Source: an uncultured Eubacteriales bacterium
GTDB taxonomy: Bacteria; Bacillota; Clostridia; Lachnospirales; Lachnospiraceae
Direction of reading: 5' to 3'
DNA: 64,000 nt
Assembly (NCBI GenBank): GCA_900539455.1
Contig: UQCD01000005.1
Location: 1-64,000, forward strand
Shown here one piece after another: positions 16,702-26,358 of the stretch. A model generated the notes under the pieces. That model was not told the origin of the DNA, made no database searches, and was given only the letters and a program-made list of their open reading frames with translations. Within the stretch, counting starts at the first letter, position 1, and every line of letters starts with the position of its first letter. The position numbers and the translations under genes are program-made.

Positions 16702-17655
16702 TTATTTTATCTTTATATCAGTATAGTAATACAACAAGATTTCCTTGTAGCTGGCTCCTTCCCCAGCCATATTATTTGCACCTACAATGCTTAACCCTAG
16801 TCCATGTCCATTTCCTTTAGTGATTATCCTTACCTTTTCCTCGTAATTCTCCACTGTAAAATCAGGTGAATTTAATGCAAAGCATTTCATAAACTCATCA
16901 CCTGTAAGAAGGGTAGTCCCTACCTGTATATTTTTTACATAGCCTGCACTATCCCTTTCTACTATAGAAACAACCTCTAAGGGATTTTCATTTGAAATTA
17001 CTATACTATCTCTGAATTTCATTATAGTATTTGCAAATTCTTCGTAGGACATTGTTTTCATAGATAGAAATTTTTCATTTGTAATGTCCCCCTTAGATGT
17101 AACACTTTTTAAATATGGTAAATTGCAGTTTTCTCCAACCTCACTTCCGGTCCTTGTTTTGCCGGACGAAAGATAATGATAATAGGGCACAATCAGTTCA
17201 TCATTGTAATAGATCATTTCCATTGCTGTATTTGAAACTGACTTCATTAGCATATTATAGTTTTTTGTAAAGTCATTTTCCCACACCTTTTCCATTTGAC
17301 TATAGGTAATGTACGGCAATCCCAGCTTATCAGCCTCTATGGAAGCACTATTTTTCATTTGACGATTTATGTAGGTTCTTATTACTACTGTAAATGCTTT
17401 TATAACCTCCTCATTAGATTTTATATCTATCTGAGAGGCAACAACACACGGAATAAATTCCTCTATATCCAGCTTTTCATTTTCCATTATTATAGTTTTA
17501 CCACTGTTTTTTACATTATATACCTTTTTATCATTTTTCTCTCCTAAAAAATAAATCAAAATAGTTGGTATCCATAATGCAATTAACGCTAACAAAATTA
17601 TCTTAAATATACTACTTCTTTTTTCTTTTATTATTTTTAAAAAATATCTTCCCAT
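16702..17655 (-). CDS. spoIID: SpoIID-like protein with catalytic Glu replaced by Gln
   Basis: A 317-residue protein with one N-terminal membrane helix (about residues 16-36) and a SpoIID/LytB domain (about 60-310). The domain start FIPCVVASQIDIKSNEEVIKAF aligns with the family pattern in which A-x-E-M-P carries the catalytic Glu; here the codon is CAG (Gln), so lytic transglycosylase activity is predicted lost. The later YHYLSSGKTRTGSEVG and GNGHGLGLSIVGAN match the family's zinc-region and C-terminal GHGVGMSQ motif. SpoIID normally cleaves glycan strands during forespore engulfment. The ATG at 17655 lies inside the glgP terminator stem and has no good ribosome site, so the true start or timing of translation is uncertain. 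Confidence 0.78.
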   Translation of the reverse strand: MGRYFLKIIKEKRSSIFKIILLALIALWIPTILIYFLGEKNDKKVYNVKNSGKTIIMENEKLDIEEFIPCVVASQIDIKSNEEVIKAFTVVIRTYINRQMKNSASIEADKLGLPYITYSQMEKVWENDFTKNYNMLMKSVSNTAMEMIYYNDELIVPYYHYLSSGKTRTGSEVGENCNLPYLKSVTSKGDITNEKFLSMKTMSYEEFANTIMKFRDSIVISNENPLEVVSIVERDSAGYVKNIQVGTTLLTGDEFMKCFALNSPDFTVENYEEKVRIITKGNGHGLGLSIVGANNMAGEGASYKEILLYYYTDIKIK

Positions 17656-17688
17656 AGTTCTATTATATGTAGTTCTATGAGAAGATAT
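17639..17688 (-). terminator. glgP terminator that contains the spoIID start codon
   Basis: Leftward, ATATCTTCTCATAG pairs with CTATGGGAAGATAT and six T follow. The second arm and T run are also the first codons of the SpoIID-like gene. A CATATAAT in the loop with ACATATC 14 bases before it resembles a sigma-E promoter, which would start after the stem has formed. Confidence 0.75.
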
Positions 17689-17704
17689 GTCTACTAAAAG
17701 TCTA

Positions 17705-20158
17705 TTAAACTTCTACTTTTACCTTTTCAAGCTTCCAAATTTCTTTTGCATACTCTTCAATAGTTCTATCAGAGGAGAATTTTCCAACATTAGCCACATT
17801 TAACATAGCCTTTCTTGCCCAGCCTAATGGGTCATTGTAAGCCTTTTCTACCTCCTGCTGTGCCTTTGCGTAAGAAGCAAAATCCTTTAATATGAAATAT
17901 CTATCTGGAGTACCATAATAATCTGTTAATAGAGAGTCATATAATTCTCTGAATCTGTCTGGATCATCTGGTGCATATGTACCATTTATAAGCTGCATAA
18001 GCACTTTTCTTAAATCCATATCATTATTTATGATTTCTGAAGGATTGTAACCTCCGTTTTTCTCATAATTTATGACCTCGTCTGATGAAAGACCGAAGAT
18101 AAAGGCGTTCTCCCTGCCAACCTCTTCTACAATTTCAACATTTGCTCCGTCCATTGTACCTAAGGTTAATGCACCATTTAGCATAAACTTCATATTACCT
18201 GTACCAGAAGCTTCCTTGCTGGCAGTTGAAATCTGCTCACTTACATCTGCTGCTGCAAAAATAATTTCTGCATTAGATACACAGTAATTTTCAATAAATA
18301 CAACCTTAATCTTTCCATTTATTGATTTATCATTATTAATAACATCAGCAACACTATTAATAAGCTTTATTGTAAGCTTTGCTCTACGATAACCAGCGGC
18401 AGCCTTTGCTCCAAATATAAATGTTCTTGGATAAAATGGCCTGTCCGGATAATCCTTTATATTATTGTACAAATACATTATATGAAGTATATTAAGAAGC
18501 TGTCTTTTATACTCATGTAATCTCTTAACCTGTACATCGAATATAGAATGTGGGTCTACCTCTATTCCATTATGCTCTTTAATATAATTTGCAAGTCTTA
18601 CCTTGTTTTTGTATTTAATATTAATAAATTCCTGCTGGCAAAGATTATCATCCACATACTTTTCAATGCCCTTGATTACTGATAGGTTGGTGGTCCAGCC
18701 ATCACCTACCTTTGATGTTACCCAATCTGCAAGTAATGGATTTCCATGTAACAAAAATCTTCTTTGTGTAATACCATTTGTTTTATTATTAAACTTCTCT
18801 GGCATCATATCATAGAAGTCTTTTAATTCCTGCTTTTCAAGTATTTCTGTGTGAAGCTTTGCAACACCATTTACAGAAAAGCCTGCACATATTGCAAGGT
18901 TTGCCATACGGATTTGATTATCCCATACAATAGCCATTCTGCTGACCTTTCCTTCATCATTAGGAAAGCGTTTTCTAATTTCTTCTACAAATCTTCTATT
19001 GATTTCTTCAATAATTTCAAAGCATCTTGGTAATAAATTTGAAAATAAATCTACTGGCCATTTTTCCAAAGCCTCTGCCATAATTGTATGGTTTGTATAA
19101 GCTGTAGCCTTTGTTGTAATGTCCCATGCTTCGTCCCATGATAAATCATACACATCCATAAGTATTCTCATAAGCTCTGCCACGCATATAGTTGGATGTG
19201 TATCATTAAGCTGGAACACTACTTTTTCGTGTAACTTTTTAATATCCTCATGGGTATCTAAATATTTCTTAATAGCCGTCTGTACACTAGCTGATACGAA
19301 GAAATACTGCTGTTTTAATCTTAATTCCTTACCAGCGTAATGATCATCACAAGGATATAAAACTTCAACTATGTTCTTTGCAAGATTTTCTTCCTCAGTT
19401 GCTTTTATATAGTCACCTTTGTTAAATGAATCCAAGACAAAATGCTGAATTGGCTCAGCGTCCCAGATACGAAGTGTATTTACAATATTATTTCCATAAC
19501 CTACTATTGGTAAATCATATGGAATAGCTCTTACTGAACGGTATCCGTCTAATTCAACTCTTTTGTTTCCGTCCTTATCATTTACCCATCTTGTATATCC
19601 ACCAAACTTAACCTCACAGGCATACTCTTCTCTTCTTACTTCAAATGGGTTTCCGTGAACTAACCAATTATCTGGCACCTCTACCTGATAGCCATCCCTG
19701 ATTTCCTGCTTGAACATACCATACCTATATCTGATACCACAGCCATATGCAGGATAACCTAAAGTAGCAAGTGAATCCAAGAAGCAGGCTGCAAGACGGC
19801 CTAAGCCACCGTTTCCTAAAGCTGCATCTGGCTCCTGATCCTCGATTGTGTTAAGGTCTAAGCCTAACTCCGCAATAGCTTCCTTTATCTCTTTTCTTGC
19901 AGTTAAGTTAATAATAATATTTCCTAAGGCTCTGCCTGTAAGAAATTCCATTGACAAATAGTAAACGGTCTTAACATCCTGCTTTTCATATTCTTTGTGA
20001 GTAGCAATCCATTGGTCAATAATATAATCCTTTAAGCCATAAGCTACACCAATATAAATATCTAAAGGAGAAGCCTCTTCTATAGTTTTTCTGGATACAA
20101 CTTTTATGTAATCTTTTACATCTTTCTTAAATTCTTCTTTAGAAAATTCTGAACTCAT
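17705..20158 (-). CDS. glgP: Glycogen/starch phosphorylase
   Basis: An 817-residue GT35 enzyme of full family length. Landmarks are YYLSMEFLTGRAL near residue 47, the glucan-site GNGGLGRLAACFLDSLATLG near 115, NDTHPT near 318, KNKTNGITQRRF-type NNKTNGITQRRFLL near 455, and the pyridoxal-phosphate Lys region EASGTGNMKFMLNGALTLG near 655. It removes glucose-1-phosphate from alpha-1,4-glucan ends in the cytoplasm. AAGGAGG precedes the start and a TATAAT with a weak TTGCGT lies in the upstream gap. It is a single-gene unit ending in the hairpin at 17639-17688. It complements the GH13 enzyme at the left end in alpha-glucan use. Confidence 0.97.
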   Translation of the reverse strand: MSSEFSKEEFKKDVKDYIKVVSRKTIEEASPLDIYIGVAYGLKDYIIDQWIATHKEYEKQDVKTVYYLSMEFLTGRALGNIIINLTARKEIKEAIAELGLDLNTIEDQEPDAALGNGGLGRLAACFLDSLATLGYPAYGCGIRYRYGMFKQEIRDGYQVEVPDNWLVHGNPFEVRREEYACEVKFGGYTRWVNDKDGNKRVELDGYRSVRAIPYDLPIVGYGNNIVNTLRIWDAEPIQHFVLDSFNKGDYIKATEEENLAKNIVEVLYPCDDHYAGKELRLKQQYFFVSASVQTAIKKYLDTHEDIKKLHEKVVFQLNDTHPTICVAELMRILMDVYDLSWDEAWDITTKATAYTNHTIMAEALEKWPVDLFSNLLPRCFEIIEEINRRFVEEIRKRFPNDEGKVSRMAIVWDNQIRMANLAICAGFSVNGVAKLHTEILEKQELKDFYDMMPEKFNNKTNGITQRRFLLHGNPLLADWVTSKVGDGWTTNLSVIKGIEKYVDDNLCQQEFINIKYKNKVRLANYIKEHNGIEVDPHSIFDVQVKRLHEYKRQLLNILHIMYLYNNIKDYPDRPFYPRTFIFGAKAAAGYRRAKLTIKLINSVADVINNDKSINGKIKVVFIENYCVSNAEIIFAAADVSEQISTASKEASGTGNMKFMLNGALTLGTMDGANVEIVEEVGRENAFIFGLSSDEVINYEKNGGYNPSEIINNDMDLRKVLMQLINGTYAPDDPDRFRELYDSLLTDYYGTPDRYFILKDFASYAKAQQEVEKAYNDPLGWARKAMLNVANVGKFSSDRTIEEYAKEIWKLEKVKVEV

Positions 20159-20350
20159 CTAAATAATCCTCCTTGAATTCACACATCATTTGGTGTTTAT
20201 TATATACCTTTTTTACCCATATACGCAATATTTGTTATGGTTTATTTTAAAATTCTGTTTCTTTTGCCCACTCGTCGCCTTTTGATATTGTTGCCCTGTC
20301 CTCTTTATTACATTTTGCATTTGTCAATACATTGTTTATAAAACCACAAT

Positions 20351-20429
20351 AAAAATGCCAGCCCAACACCTACTAACAGCCTCTAGCCATACTAAAGACT
20401 TCAAACAGATTTTGAACTGACATTTTAAT
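20351..20429 (-). terminator. Terminator of ileS (AATGTCAG-type stem)
   Basis: Leftward, AAAATGTCAG pairs with CTGGCATTTTT around a long loop. The closing stem is shared with hairpins at 51689-51764 and 63671-63746. The rest of the 314-base gap before ileS holds only the glgP promoter-like TATAAT near 20197. Confidence 0.7.
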
Positions 20430-20472
20430 ATTAACCTTCTTTTTACTCTGCTGCAAAACTAAGAAGTTCTAA

Positions 20473-23400
20473 TTACATCTTCTTAACACCAAGAGTTACA
20501 CTCTCTCCATTGATATTCCATTCCTTTACATATCCATCGGCTTCGCCACAAACTACATCCTTAGCCATAACCTCTGACATAATCATATCTTTATTTTTCT
20601 TTATAATGTCTACAATCTTATCATTCTTATCAACATAAATTGTAATCATATCCATTACTTCAAAGTCAGCCTCTTTTCTCATTGTCTGAACCTTTGAGAT
20701 GATTTCTCTTACAAAGCCTTCTTCAATAAGCTCCTCTGTTAAGTTTGTATCTAATACAACTGTAATATTGTTGTCATTTTGTGATACATAGCCTTCCATC
20801 TGAGTCATTTCAATAAGTAAATCGTCCTTTGAAAGCTCTACCGGGCCATTTGCGTCAAATACAAGATTTTCGCCTGCATTAAGCTTATCCATTGCTTCAT
20901 TGCCATCAATACCAGCAAGATATTCCTTAATTGCACCCAACTGCTTGCCATATTTTGGTCCAACAGTTTTAAGCTGTGGCTTAAATGTATAGGTTGTAAA
21001 GCTTCTAACATCATCTGTAAATTCTACATTCTTTACATTTAACTCATCTGCAATAATATCAATATAGAACTTAGGCAACTCAAAATCCGCTTTAATATAC
21101 ATCTGTCCGATTGGCTGACGATTTTTAATGTTTGACTCGTTTCTTGCAGCACGACCCATTACAACAATATCAAGCACCTTTTCCATCTTATCCTCAAGGT
21201 CTTTGTCAATAAGCTTTTCATCAACCTTAGGGAAATCGCATAAATGAATACTTTCTGGAGCATCCTTGTAAATATTTCTGACAAGGTTCTGGTAAATATC
21301 CTCTGTCATAAATGGAATCATTGGAGCAGCAGCCTTACAAATAGTTACAAGTGCTGTATAAAGTGTCATATAAGCATTAATCTTATCCTGTTCCATTCCC
21401 TTTGCCCAATATCTATCTCTTGAACGACGAACATACCAGTTACTCATTTCATCTACGAAATCCTGTAATGCTCTTGCTGCCTCTGGAATTCTGTAGTTAG
21501 CAAGGTTGTTATCTACTTCTCCAACAACTGTATTAAGCTTTGAAAGCAACCACTTATCCATTACTGGAAGCTTATCATAATCAAGTGTATACTTGCTTGG
21601 GTCAAACTGGTCAATTTCAGCATATAATACATAAAACGCATAAGTATTCCAAAGCGTTCCCATGAACTTTCTCTGTCCTTCTGTTACAGCCTTATCGTGA
21701 AATCTGTTTGGAAGCCAAGGAGCTGAGTTAATGTAAAAATACCATCTAATAGCATCTGCTCCATGAGTTTCAAGTGCTGAGAATGGATCAACCGCATTAC
21801 CCTTTGACTTACTCATCTTCTGGCCATTTTCATCCTGTACATGTCCTAATACAATAACATTCTTGTATGGTGCCTTGTTAAATAATAAGGTAGATTCAGC
21901 AAGCAATGTATAGAACCAGCCTCTTGTCTGGTCAACTGCCTCTGAAATAAAGTCTGCCGGGAACTGTGCCTCAAAGGTTTCTTTATTTTCAAATGGATAA
22001 TGATGCTGTGCAAAAGGCATAGCACCTGAATCGAACCAGCAGTCTAATACTTCTGGAATTCTCTTCATATCCTTTCCACATTTTGGACATTTAATTGTAA
22101 TTTCATCAATATATGGTCTGTGGAATTCAACTGTCTTAGCCTTTTCATTGCCACTCATCTGTACAAGCTCCTCACGGCTTCCAACAGCGTGCTGGTATCC
22201 ACATTCACATTCCCAGATATTCATTGGAGTTCCCCAGTAACGGTTACGAGAAACACCCCAATCCTGAACATTTTCAAGCCAGTTTCCAAATCTACCTGTA
22301 CCGATTGATTCTGGAATCCAGTTAATTGTATTATTATTTCTAATAAGGTCATCTTTTACAGCAGTCATCTTGATAAACCAAGATTCTCTTGCATAGTAAA
22401 TAAGTGGAGTATCACATCTCCAGCAGTGTGGATAGCTATGCTCAAACTTAGGTGCATCGTATAAAAGTCCCTTTTTATCAAGGTCTGTTAATACCATAGG
22501 GTCTGCCTTTTTGCAGAATACTCCTGCATATGGAGTTTCCTCTGTCATTTCACCCTTACCATTTACAAGCTGTACAAATGGTAAATCGTAATTTCTTCCA
22601 ACCTTAGCATCATCCTCACCAAAGGCAGGTGCAATATGAACTACACCAGTACCGTCTGTAAGTGTTACATAGGTGTCACAGGTTACAAAATACGCCTTCT
22701 TATCCTGCTTTTTGCAAATATCTATAGCACAATCAAATAATGGCTCATACTCTTTATATTCAAGATCCTTACCTACATATTTTTCAAGAATTTCGTACGC
22801 CGGCTTTGCTTCAACACCATTTTCAGGGTCTGCCTTTACTGCAAGTTTTCCTAATACTGTATCAAGTAAGGCCTCAGCCATATAATAAGTATATCCGTCT
22901 GCTGCCTTAACCTTTGCATAGGTTTCATTTGGATTTACACAAAGAGCTACATTTGAAGGCAATGTCCAAGGTGTTGTTGTCCATGCTAAGAAATATGCGT
23001 CCTCACCTACAACCTTAAATCTTGCTATAGCAGAGCGTTCCTTTACATCCTTATAGCCTTGTGCTACCTCCTGACTTGAAAGTGGAGTACCACAGCGAGG
23101 ACAATAAGGAACTATTTTAAAGCCCTTGTATAAAAGCTTCTTATCCCAAATCTGCTTTAATGCCCACCATTCTGACTCTATAAAATTATTGTCATATGTT
23201 ACATATGGATTTTCCATATCTGCCCAGAAACCTACTGTACCCGAGAAATCCTCCCACATACCCTTGTATTTCCAAACACTTTCCTTACACTTTTCAATAA
23301 ATGGCTCCATACCATATTCTTCAATCTGGTCTTTTCCGTCAAGTCCTAAAAGCTTTTCAACCTCTAATTCAACTGGAAGTCCGTGAGTATCCCAGCCAGC

Positions 23401-23646
23401 CTTTCTAGGAACCATATAGCCCTTCATTGTACGGTATCTTGGAATCATATCCTTTATAACTCTTGTTAAAACATGACCAATATGTGGTTTACCATTAGCT
23501 GTAGGAGGTCCATCATAAAATGTATATGTTTCTCCTTCTTTTCTGTTTTCCATTGACTTTTTGAAAATGTCATTGTCTTTCCAGAACTTTTCAGTTTTCT
23601 TTTCTCTCTCAACAAAGTTAAGATTGGTAGATACCTTGTCGTACAT
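20473..23646 (-). CDS. ileS: Isoleucyl-tRNA synthetase, eukaryote-like (type 2)
   Basis: The start MYDKVSTNLNF is chosen because GAAGGAG lies just before it, giving 1057 residues. The HIGH motif is GKPHIGHVLTR near residue 50, the editing domain has LAWTTTPWTLPSN near 220, KMSKS is GQKMSKSKGNAVDPF near 600, and the anticodon-binding helical domain follows. NFIESEWWALKQIWDKKLLYKGFKIVPYCPRCGT, the wide spacing and the lack of a C-terminal zinc finger mark the type 2 class, which tends to be mupirocin-tolerant. The enzyme charges tRNA-Ile in the cytoplasm. A T-box leader with an ATT specifier candidate controls it, so uncharged tRNA-Ile should raise expression. Confidence 0.97.
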   Translation of the reverse strand: MYDKVSTNLNFVEREKKTEKFWKDNDIFKKSMENRKEGETYTFYDGPPTANGKPHIGHVLTRVIKDMIPRYRTMKGYMVPRKAGWDTHGLPVELEVEKLLGLDGKDQIEEYGMEPFIEKCKESVWKYKGMWEDFSGTVGFWADMENPYVTYDNNFIESEWWALKQIWDKKLLYKGFKIVPYCPRCGTPLSSQEVAQGYKDVKERSAIARFKVVGEDAYFLAWTTTPWTLPSNVALCVNPNETYAKVKAADGYTYYMAEALLDTVLGKLAVKADPENGVEAKPAYEILEKYVGKDLEYKEYEPLFDCAIDICKKQDKKAYFVTCDTYVTLTDGTGVVHIAPAFGEDDAKVGRNYDLPFVQLVNGKGEMTEETPYAGVFCKKADPMVLTDLDKKGLLYDAPKFEHSYPHCWRCDTPLIYYARESWFIKMTAVKDDLIRNNNTINWIPESIGTGRFGNWLENVQDWGVSRNRYWGTPMNIWECECGYQHAVGSREELVQMSGNEKAKTVEFHRPYIDEITIKCPKCGKDMKRIPEVLDCWFDSGAMPFAQHHYPFENKETFEAQFPADFISEAVDQTRGWFYTLLAESTLLFNKAPYKNVIVLGHVQDENGQKMSKSKGNAVDPFSALETHGADAIRWYFYINSAPWLPNRFHDKAVTEGQRKFMGTLWNTYAFYVLYAEIDQFDPSKYTLDYDKLPVMDKWLLSKLNTVVGEVDNNLANYRIPEAARALQDFVDEMSNWYVRRSRDRYWAKGMEQDKINAYMTLYTALVTICKAAAPMIPFMTEDIYQNLVRNIYKDAPESIHLCDFPKVDEKLIDKDLEDKMEKVLDIVVMGRAARNESNIKNRQPIGQMYIKADFELPKFYIDIIADELNVKNVEFTDDVRSFTTYTFKPQLKTVGPKYGKQLGAIKEYLAGIDGNEAMDKLNAGENLVFDANGPVELSKDDLLIEMTQMEGYVSQNDNNITVVLDTNLTEELIEEGFVREIISKVQTMRKEADFEVMDMITIYVDKNDKIVDIIKKNKDMIMSEVMAKDVVCGEADGYVKEWNINGESVTLGVKKM

Positions 23647-23740
23647 AGTAAAATTCTCCTTCTTCATTTTTTAATTCAGCTATTTTAAAAGCTTATATTT
23701 CTTTTTAAGCTCTGTATGGCTTTAATGCCTTTACTATATA

Positions 23741-24050
23741 AAAAATCCCTCATCCGTAATAGGACGAGGGACTAAGCTTCGTTTATACCACCTGTTACGA
23801 TACATACTTCCTTTCGGTTTATATGCGTCCTCTATAACGCAGAAGGTACGGCAGCTTCTACTTATACAGGCACTAATAAGTGCTATAGTATATTTCTTGC
23901 TGCAACTCCAGAGTGATTTTCATATACAAGCTACTAATATTCGGCTTTCACCTTACCCGAACTCTCTAAAATCTTCACTTATGTACTACTATCTCTATCA
24001 CAGTCATTAATGTAGTATTTATTTGTAATATGGCTACTTGAGCCACCATC
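23741..24050 (-). promoter_or_regulatory. T-box leader of ileS
   Basis: Read leftward, the leader holds a long stem I region with GAATATTAGTAGC (23934-23946), in which ATT can be the isoleucine specifier followed by the AGTA bulge. It then has the T-box AACAGGTGGTATAAACG (about 23781-23797) and a terminator, TCCCTCGTCC paired with GGATGAGGGA, then T5-6 (23741-23771). These features occur in the normal order. Uncharged tRNA-Ile binding should favour the antiterminator. Confidence 0.92.
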
Positions 24051-24055
24051 TTCAC

Positions 24056-24084
24056 ATTATAAAGTGTTTTTTTTATATTGTCAA
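24056..24084 (-). promoter_or_regulatory. Sigma-A promoter of the T-box/ileS transcript
   Basis: TTGACA (24084-24079), a 17-base spacer and TATAAT (24061-24056), both perfect, just upstream of the T-box leader. Confidence 0.88.
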
Positions 24085-24105
24085 TGGAACCTTATGTTTC
24101 ATAGC

Positions 24106-24597
24106 CTATTTTGCAGGCTTTTTTCCCTTTGCCGCAGCTTTAGCAGCCTTCTTTGCTGCCTTTTCCTGCTCTTTTCTCTTCTTAGGGTCTGTTTCTACAA
24201 TAGGTCCTCTAACTCTCTTTGCGCTAGTAACATAAATGCCGCTAACCTTAGCCTTAACCTCCTGCTTTGGTGCTAAGGTGTCAAATACCTTTGGGTCACA
24301 AATAAGTGACATAACTCTTGGTCCAACCTTAACCTTAAGGATAGGAAGCTTAACTCTTCTGGCATACTTTGGAGTCTGCTCCATAACAATCTTTGGAAGA
24401 TTTGCATCCTTAAATTTCATCCTTTTCATATCAATAATATAAAAGGTCATGCTCTGTGATGCTGCCTCCATTTGGCTTTGAGATTCAGCCTCTTTCTTTT
24501 GCATTCTTCTTCCCAATATATAAAGTGCAATTATTGCAATTATAAGAATAGCTATTATCACTAATAAAACTATACCTACTGTACCAATAGCTAACAT
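24106..24597 (-). CDS. Membrane-anchored basic protein, unknown function
   Basis: A 163-residue protein with one N-terminal membrane helix (about residues 4-28) followed by ILGRRMQKKE, so the rest is cytoplasmic. A compact middle domain (about 45-135) contains MTFYIIDMKRMKFKDANLPKIV and KVGPRVMSLICDPKVFDTL, and the C-terminal 30 residues are almost all Lys and Ala, suggesting nucleic-acid or membrane contact. GAGAGGAT precedes the start. It lies between the ileS leader and plsC, 61 bases from plsC, likely in one transcript with it. I do not recognise the family; the shape suggests a conserved housekeeping protein. Confidence 0.8.
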   Translation of the reverse strand: MLAIGTVGIVLLVIIAILIIAIIALYILGRRMQKKEAESQSQMEAASQSMTFYIIDMKRMKFKDANLPKIVMEQTPKYARRVKLPILKVKVGPRVMSLICDPKVFDTLAPKQEVKAKVSGIYVTSAKRVRGPIVETDPKKRKEQEKAAKKAAKAAAKGKKPAK

Positions 24598-24658
24598 AAA
24601 ATATCCTCTCTTTCTAAATTTCTTTTGTCATTCTATCATTTAAACCAATATATTACAA

Positions 24659-25399
24659 TTAATTTTTAATTAATTCTTTATTTTTACTTACCATTTCTCT
24701 AACAATATTTTGTGAATATGTTGAAAGTGATTTCTTTTCTTCCTTGGAAAGTGCCTCTATATCTATCGGCTCTCCAAATTCAACGCAAACTGTTGCCTTC
24801 TTTATTTTAGGAAACTGATTTTCCAACACAGCACTTGTATTATTAAAGGCAATAGGTACAATTCTGCACTTTGCTTTCTTGGCAATTTTAAAGCTGCCCT
24901 CTTTGAATTCTAACATTTCATCATCTGTTTTTCCTCTTGTTCCCTCCGGAAATATAAATATGGAAATACCTGACTTTATATGCTCCACACCTGTATTTAT
25001 CATTTTAATAGCCGCCTCAATGCTGCTTCTATCAAGGAATATACATCTCATAAAATACATCCATACGCCAAGTGGCAATACCTTTTTGATTTCCTTTTTG
25101 GAAATAAAACCACATCTTGGAGGAATAATGGAATAGCCTACTACTATATCAAAAAAGCTTCTATGGTTGCCCACATACAATACAGCCTCATTTTTCGGAA
25201 TATTTTCCAGTCCCTTTACAATAACCTTGGTGCCTGCCAAAAATAAAATTATCTTAAATGCACCCTTTACTATGTAATATGCAATATAATCCTTTGCCTT
25301 CTGATTAAACAATCCAATTATAAAAAGAAGTATGCTCATACCTATTCCTACTATAAAAAACACCAGCAAAAACAGTACGATTAAAATTAACCTAACCAT
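24659..25399 (-). CDS. plsC: 1-acyl-sn-glycerol-3-phosphate acyltransferase
   Basis: A 246-residue acyltransferase with an N-terminal membrane helix (about residues 5-28). Motif I is NHRSFFD (HX4D) near residue 78, motif II is GCFISKKE-like GFISKKEIKKVLPLG near 97, motif III is FPEGTR near 150, and motif IV is IVPIAFNNT near 187. It adds the second acyl chain to lysophosphatidate at the inner membrane face in phosphatidic-acid synthesis. CTAGGAGG precedes the start. A leftward-reading relic lies upstream of it and a small membrane protein gene downstream. Confidence 0.93.
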   Translation of the reverse strand: MVRLILIVLFLLVFFIVGIGMSILLFIIGLFNQKAKDYIAYYIVKGAFKIILFLAGTKVIVKGLENIPKNEAVLYVGNHRSFFDIVVGYSIIPPRCGFISKKEIKKVLPLGVWMYFMRCIFLDRSSIEAAIKMINTGVEHIKSGISIFIFPEGTRGKTDDEMLEFKEGSFKIAKKAKCRIVPIAFNNTSAVLENQFPKIKKATVCVEFGEPIDIEALSKEEKKSLSTYSQNIVREMVSKNKELIKN

Positions 25400-25553
25400 A
25401 AAAACCTCCTAGGTTTCAATCCATTGATAATACCTTTATATAAATTTCTGATACTTTTATCAAATCAGAATTTTAAAGACACTCTAGGGTTAATTATACT
25501 TAAAAAAACTATATTTTACAAGGAATATTGGTGTTTATCATATTTTATTTTCA

Positions 25554-25655
25554 TTACTTTACCTTTTCTTCGTAAACAATATTCCAGTAAGCATTTTCAT
25601 CTACTGTATCAAAATATTTATCAAGCTCATCTATTATCATTTTCGTTCGTTTCTT
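25554..25655 (-). pseudogene. C-terminal fragment of a second copy of the HExxH protein
   Basis: Thirty-three codons plus stop read KKRTKMIIDELDKYFDTVDE... and end VYEEKVK. They match the C-terminus of the protein at 27739-28668 (KKRVKMIIDEIDEYFDTVDE...) at most positions and are also near-identical in bases over about 60 positions. No start or N-terminus exists. This is debris of a duplication, directly downstream of the E-set gene. A small hairpin (TTCTGAT/ATCAGAA at 25446-25472) lies beyond it and may end the cluster A transcript. Confidence 0.8.
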
Positions 25656-25692
25656 TATTCATCTACAATTACTTTTTTGCTTTTACCTTTCT

Positions 25693-26358
25693 TTACTTTT
25701 GCCTTATCATTCTGCTGTAATTACATATTTCCCTATTTATAGTCTGTACCATAAAATAATCCTGCTTTATGATTTTTCCATCTACAAACACTGAATAAGT
25801 CCACATTCCCTTATAAAAATCTCCTGCGTTCCAATTCATATGAACTAAAAAGCTAACCCTTACTCCTAAGTTAGTAGTAAATTTGTTTTCTACAGCCCTC
25901 TCCTCAATACAGTAAATATGTCCGTCAGGTTGATACCATATTATTGTAGCACTATGAAGTCCCTTTAAATTCATAATATCCACTATGACTTCAATGTGCC
26001 TGTCACGCCTTACCACATAGTTCTTTTTGTTATTTTCTAAATTACAGCTAATGGTATTACTTAATATTTTATTATTACTATCAATATCTGTCCCAGAATT
26101 GTATACCGAAAAAATTTCTCCATTTAATTCCTCAACATATTTACCTGCATTATAATCATTTAATCTTATATTTTCATTAATTGCAAACTTGTAAATTAGC
26201 AGCTTGTCATTATCAGCTTCTTCTAATTCAACCCTCCACCAGTTATTTTCCTTTTCCATTTCTGCAACCTTGAATTTCTTATCTCCCAAATTTTTATATA
26301 GCAATTCTACTTTTTCAACCTTATATATATCTTCAAAGGCAAAGCTTTTCTTCATCAT
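25693..26358 (-). CDS. E-set (CBM48-like) protein of glycosylation module A
   Basis: A 221-residue soluble protein without a signal peptide. The segment DKLLIYKFAINENIRLNDYNAGKYVEELNGEIFSV (about residues 48-82) resembles the end of a CBM48/isoamylase N-terminal E-set domain. A second beta-rich part contains IIWYQPDGHIYCIEERAV and MWTYSVFVDGKIIKQDYFMVQT. The protein at 61461-62177 shares both parts (IIRLNDPKACRYVPDENGEVWSV, YQPDGRLFRFEE, QIYVDGEYKFTDYFVL). Its start overlaps the glycosyltransferase stop by 4 bases, so the two are made together and perhaps bind each other. I infer a glycan-recognising or scaffold subunit for the transferase; catalytic residues are not seen. Confidence 0.75.
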   Translation of the reverse strand: MMKKSFAFEDIYKVEKVELLYKNLGDKKFKVAEMEKENNWWRVELEEADNDKLLIYKFAINENIRLNDYNAGKYVEELNGEIFSVYNSGTDIDSNNKILSNTISCNLENNKKNYVVRRDRHIEVIVDIMNLKGLHSATIIWYQPDGHIYCIEERAVENKFTTNLGVRVSFLVHMNWNAGDFYKGMWTYSVFVDGKIIKQDYFMVQTINREICNYSRMIRQK

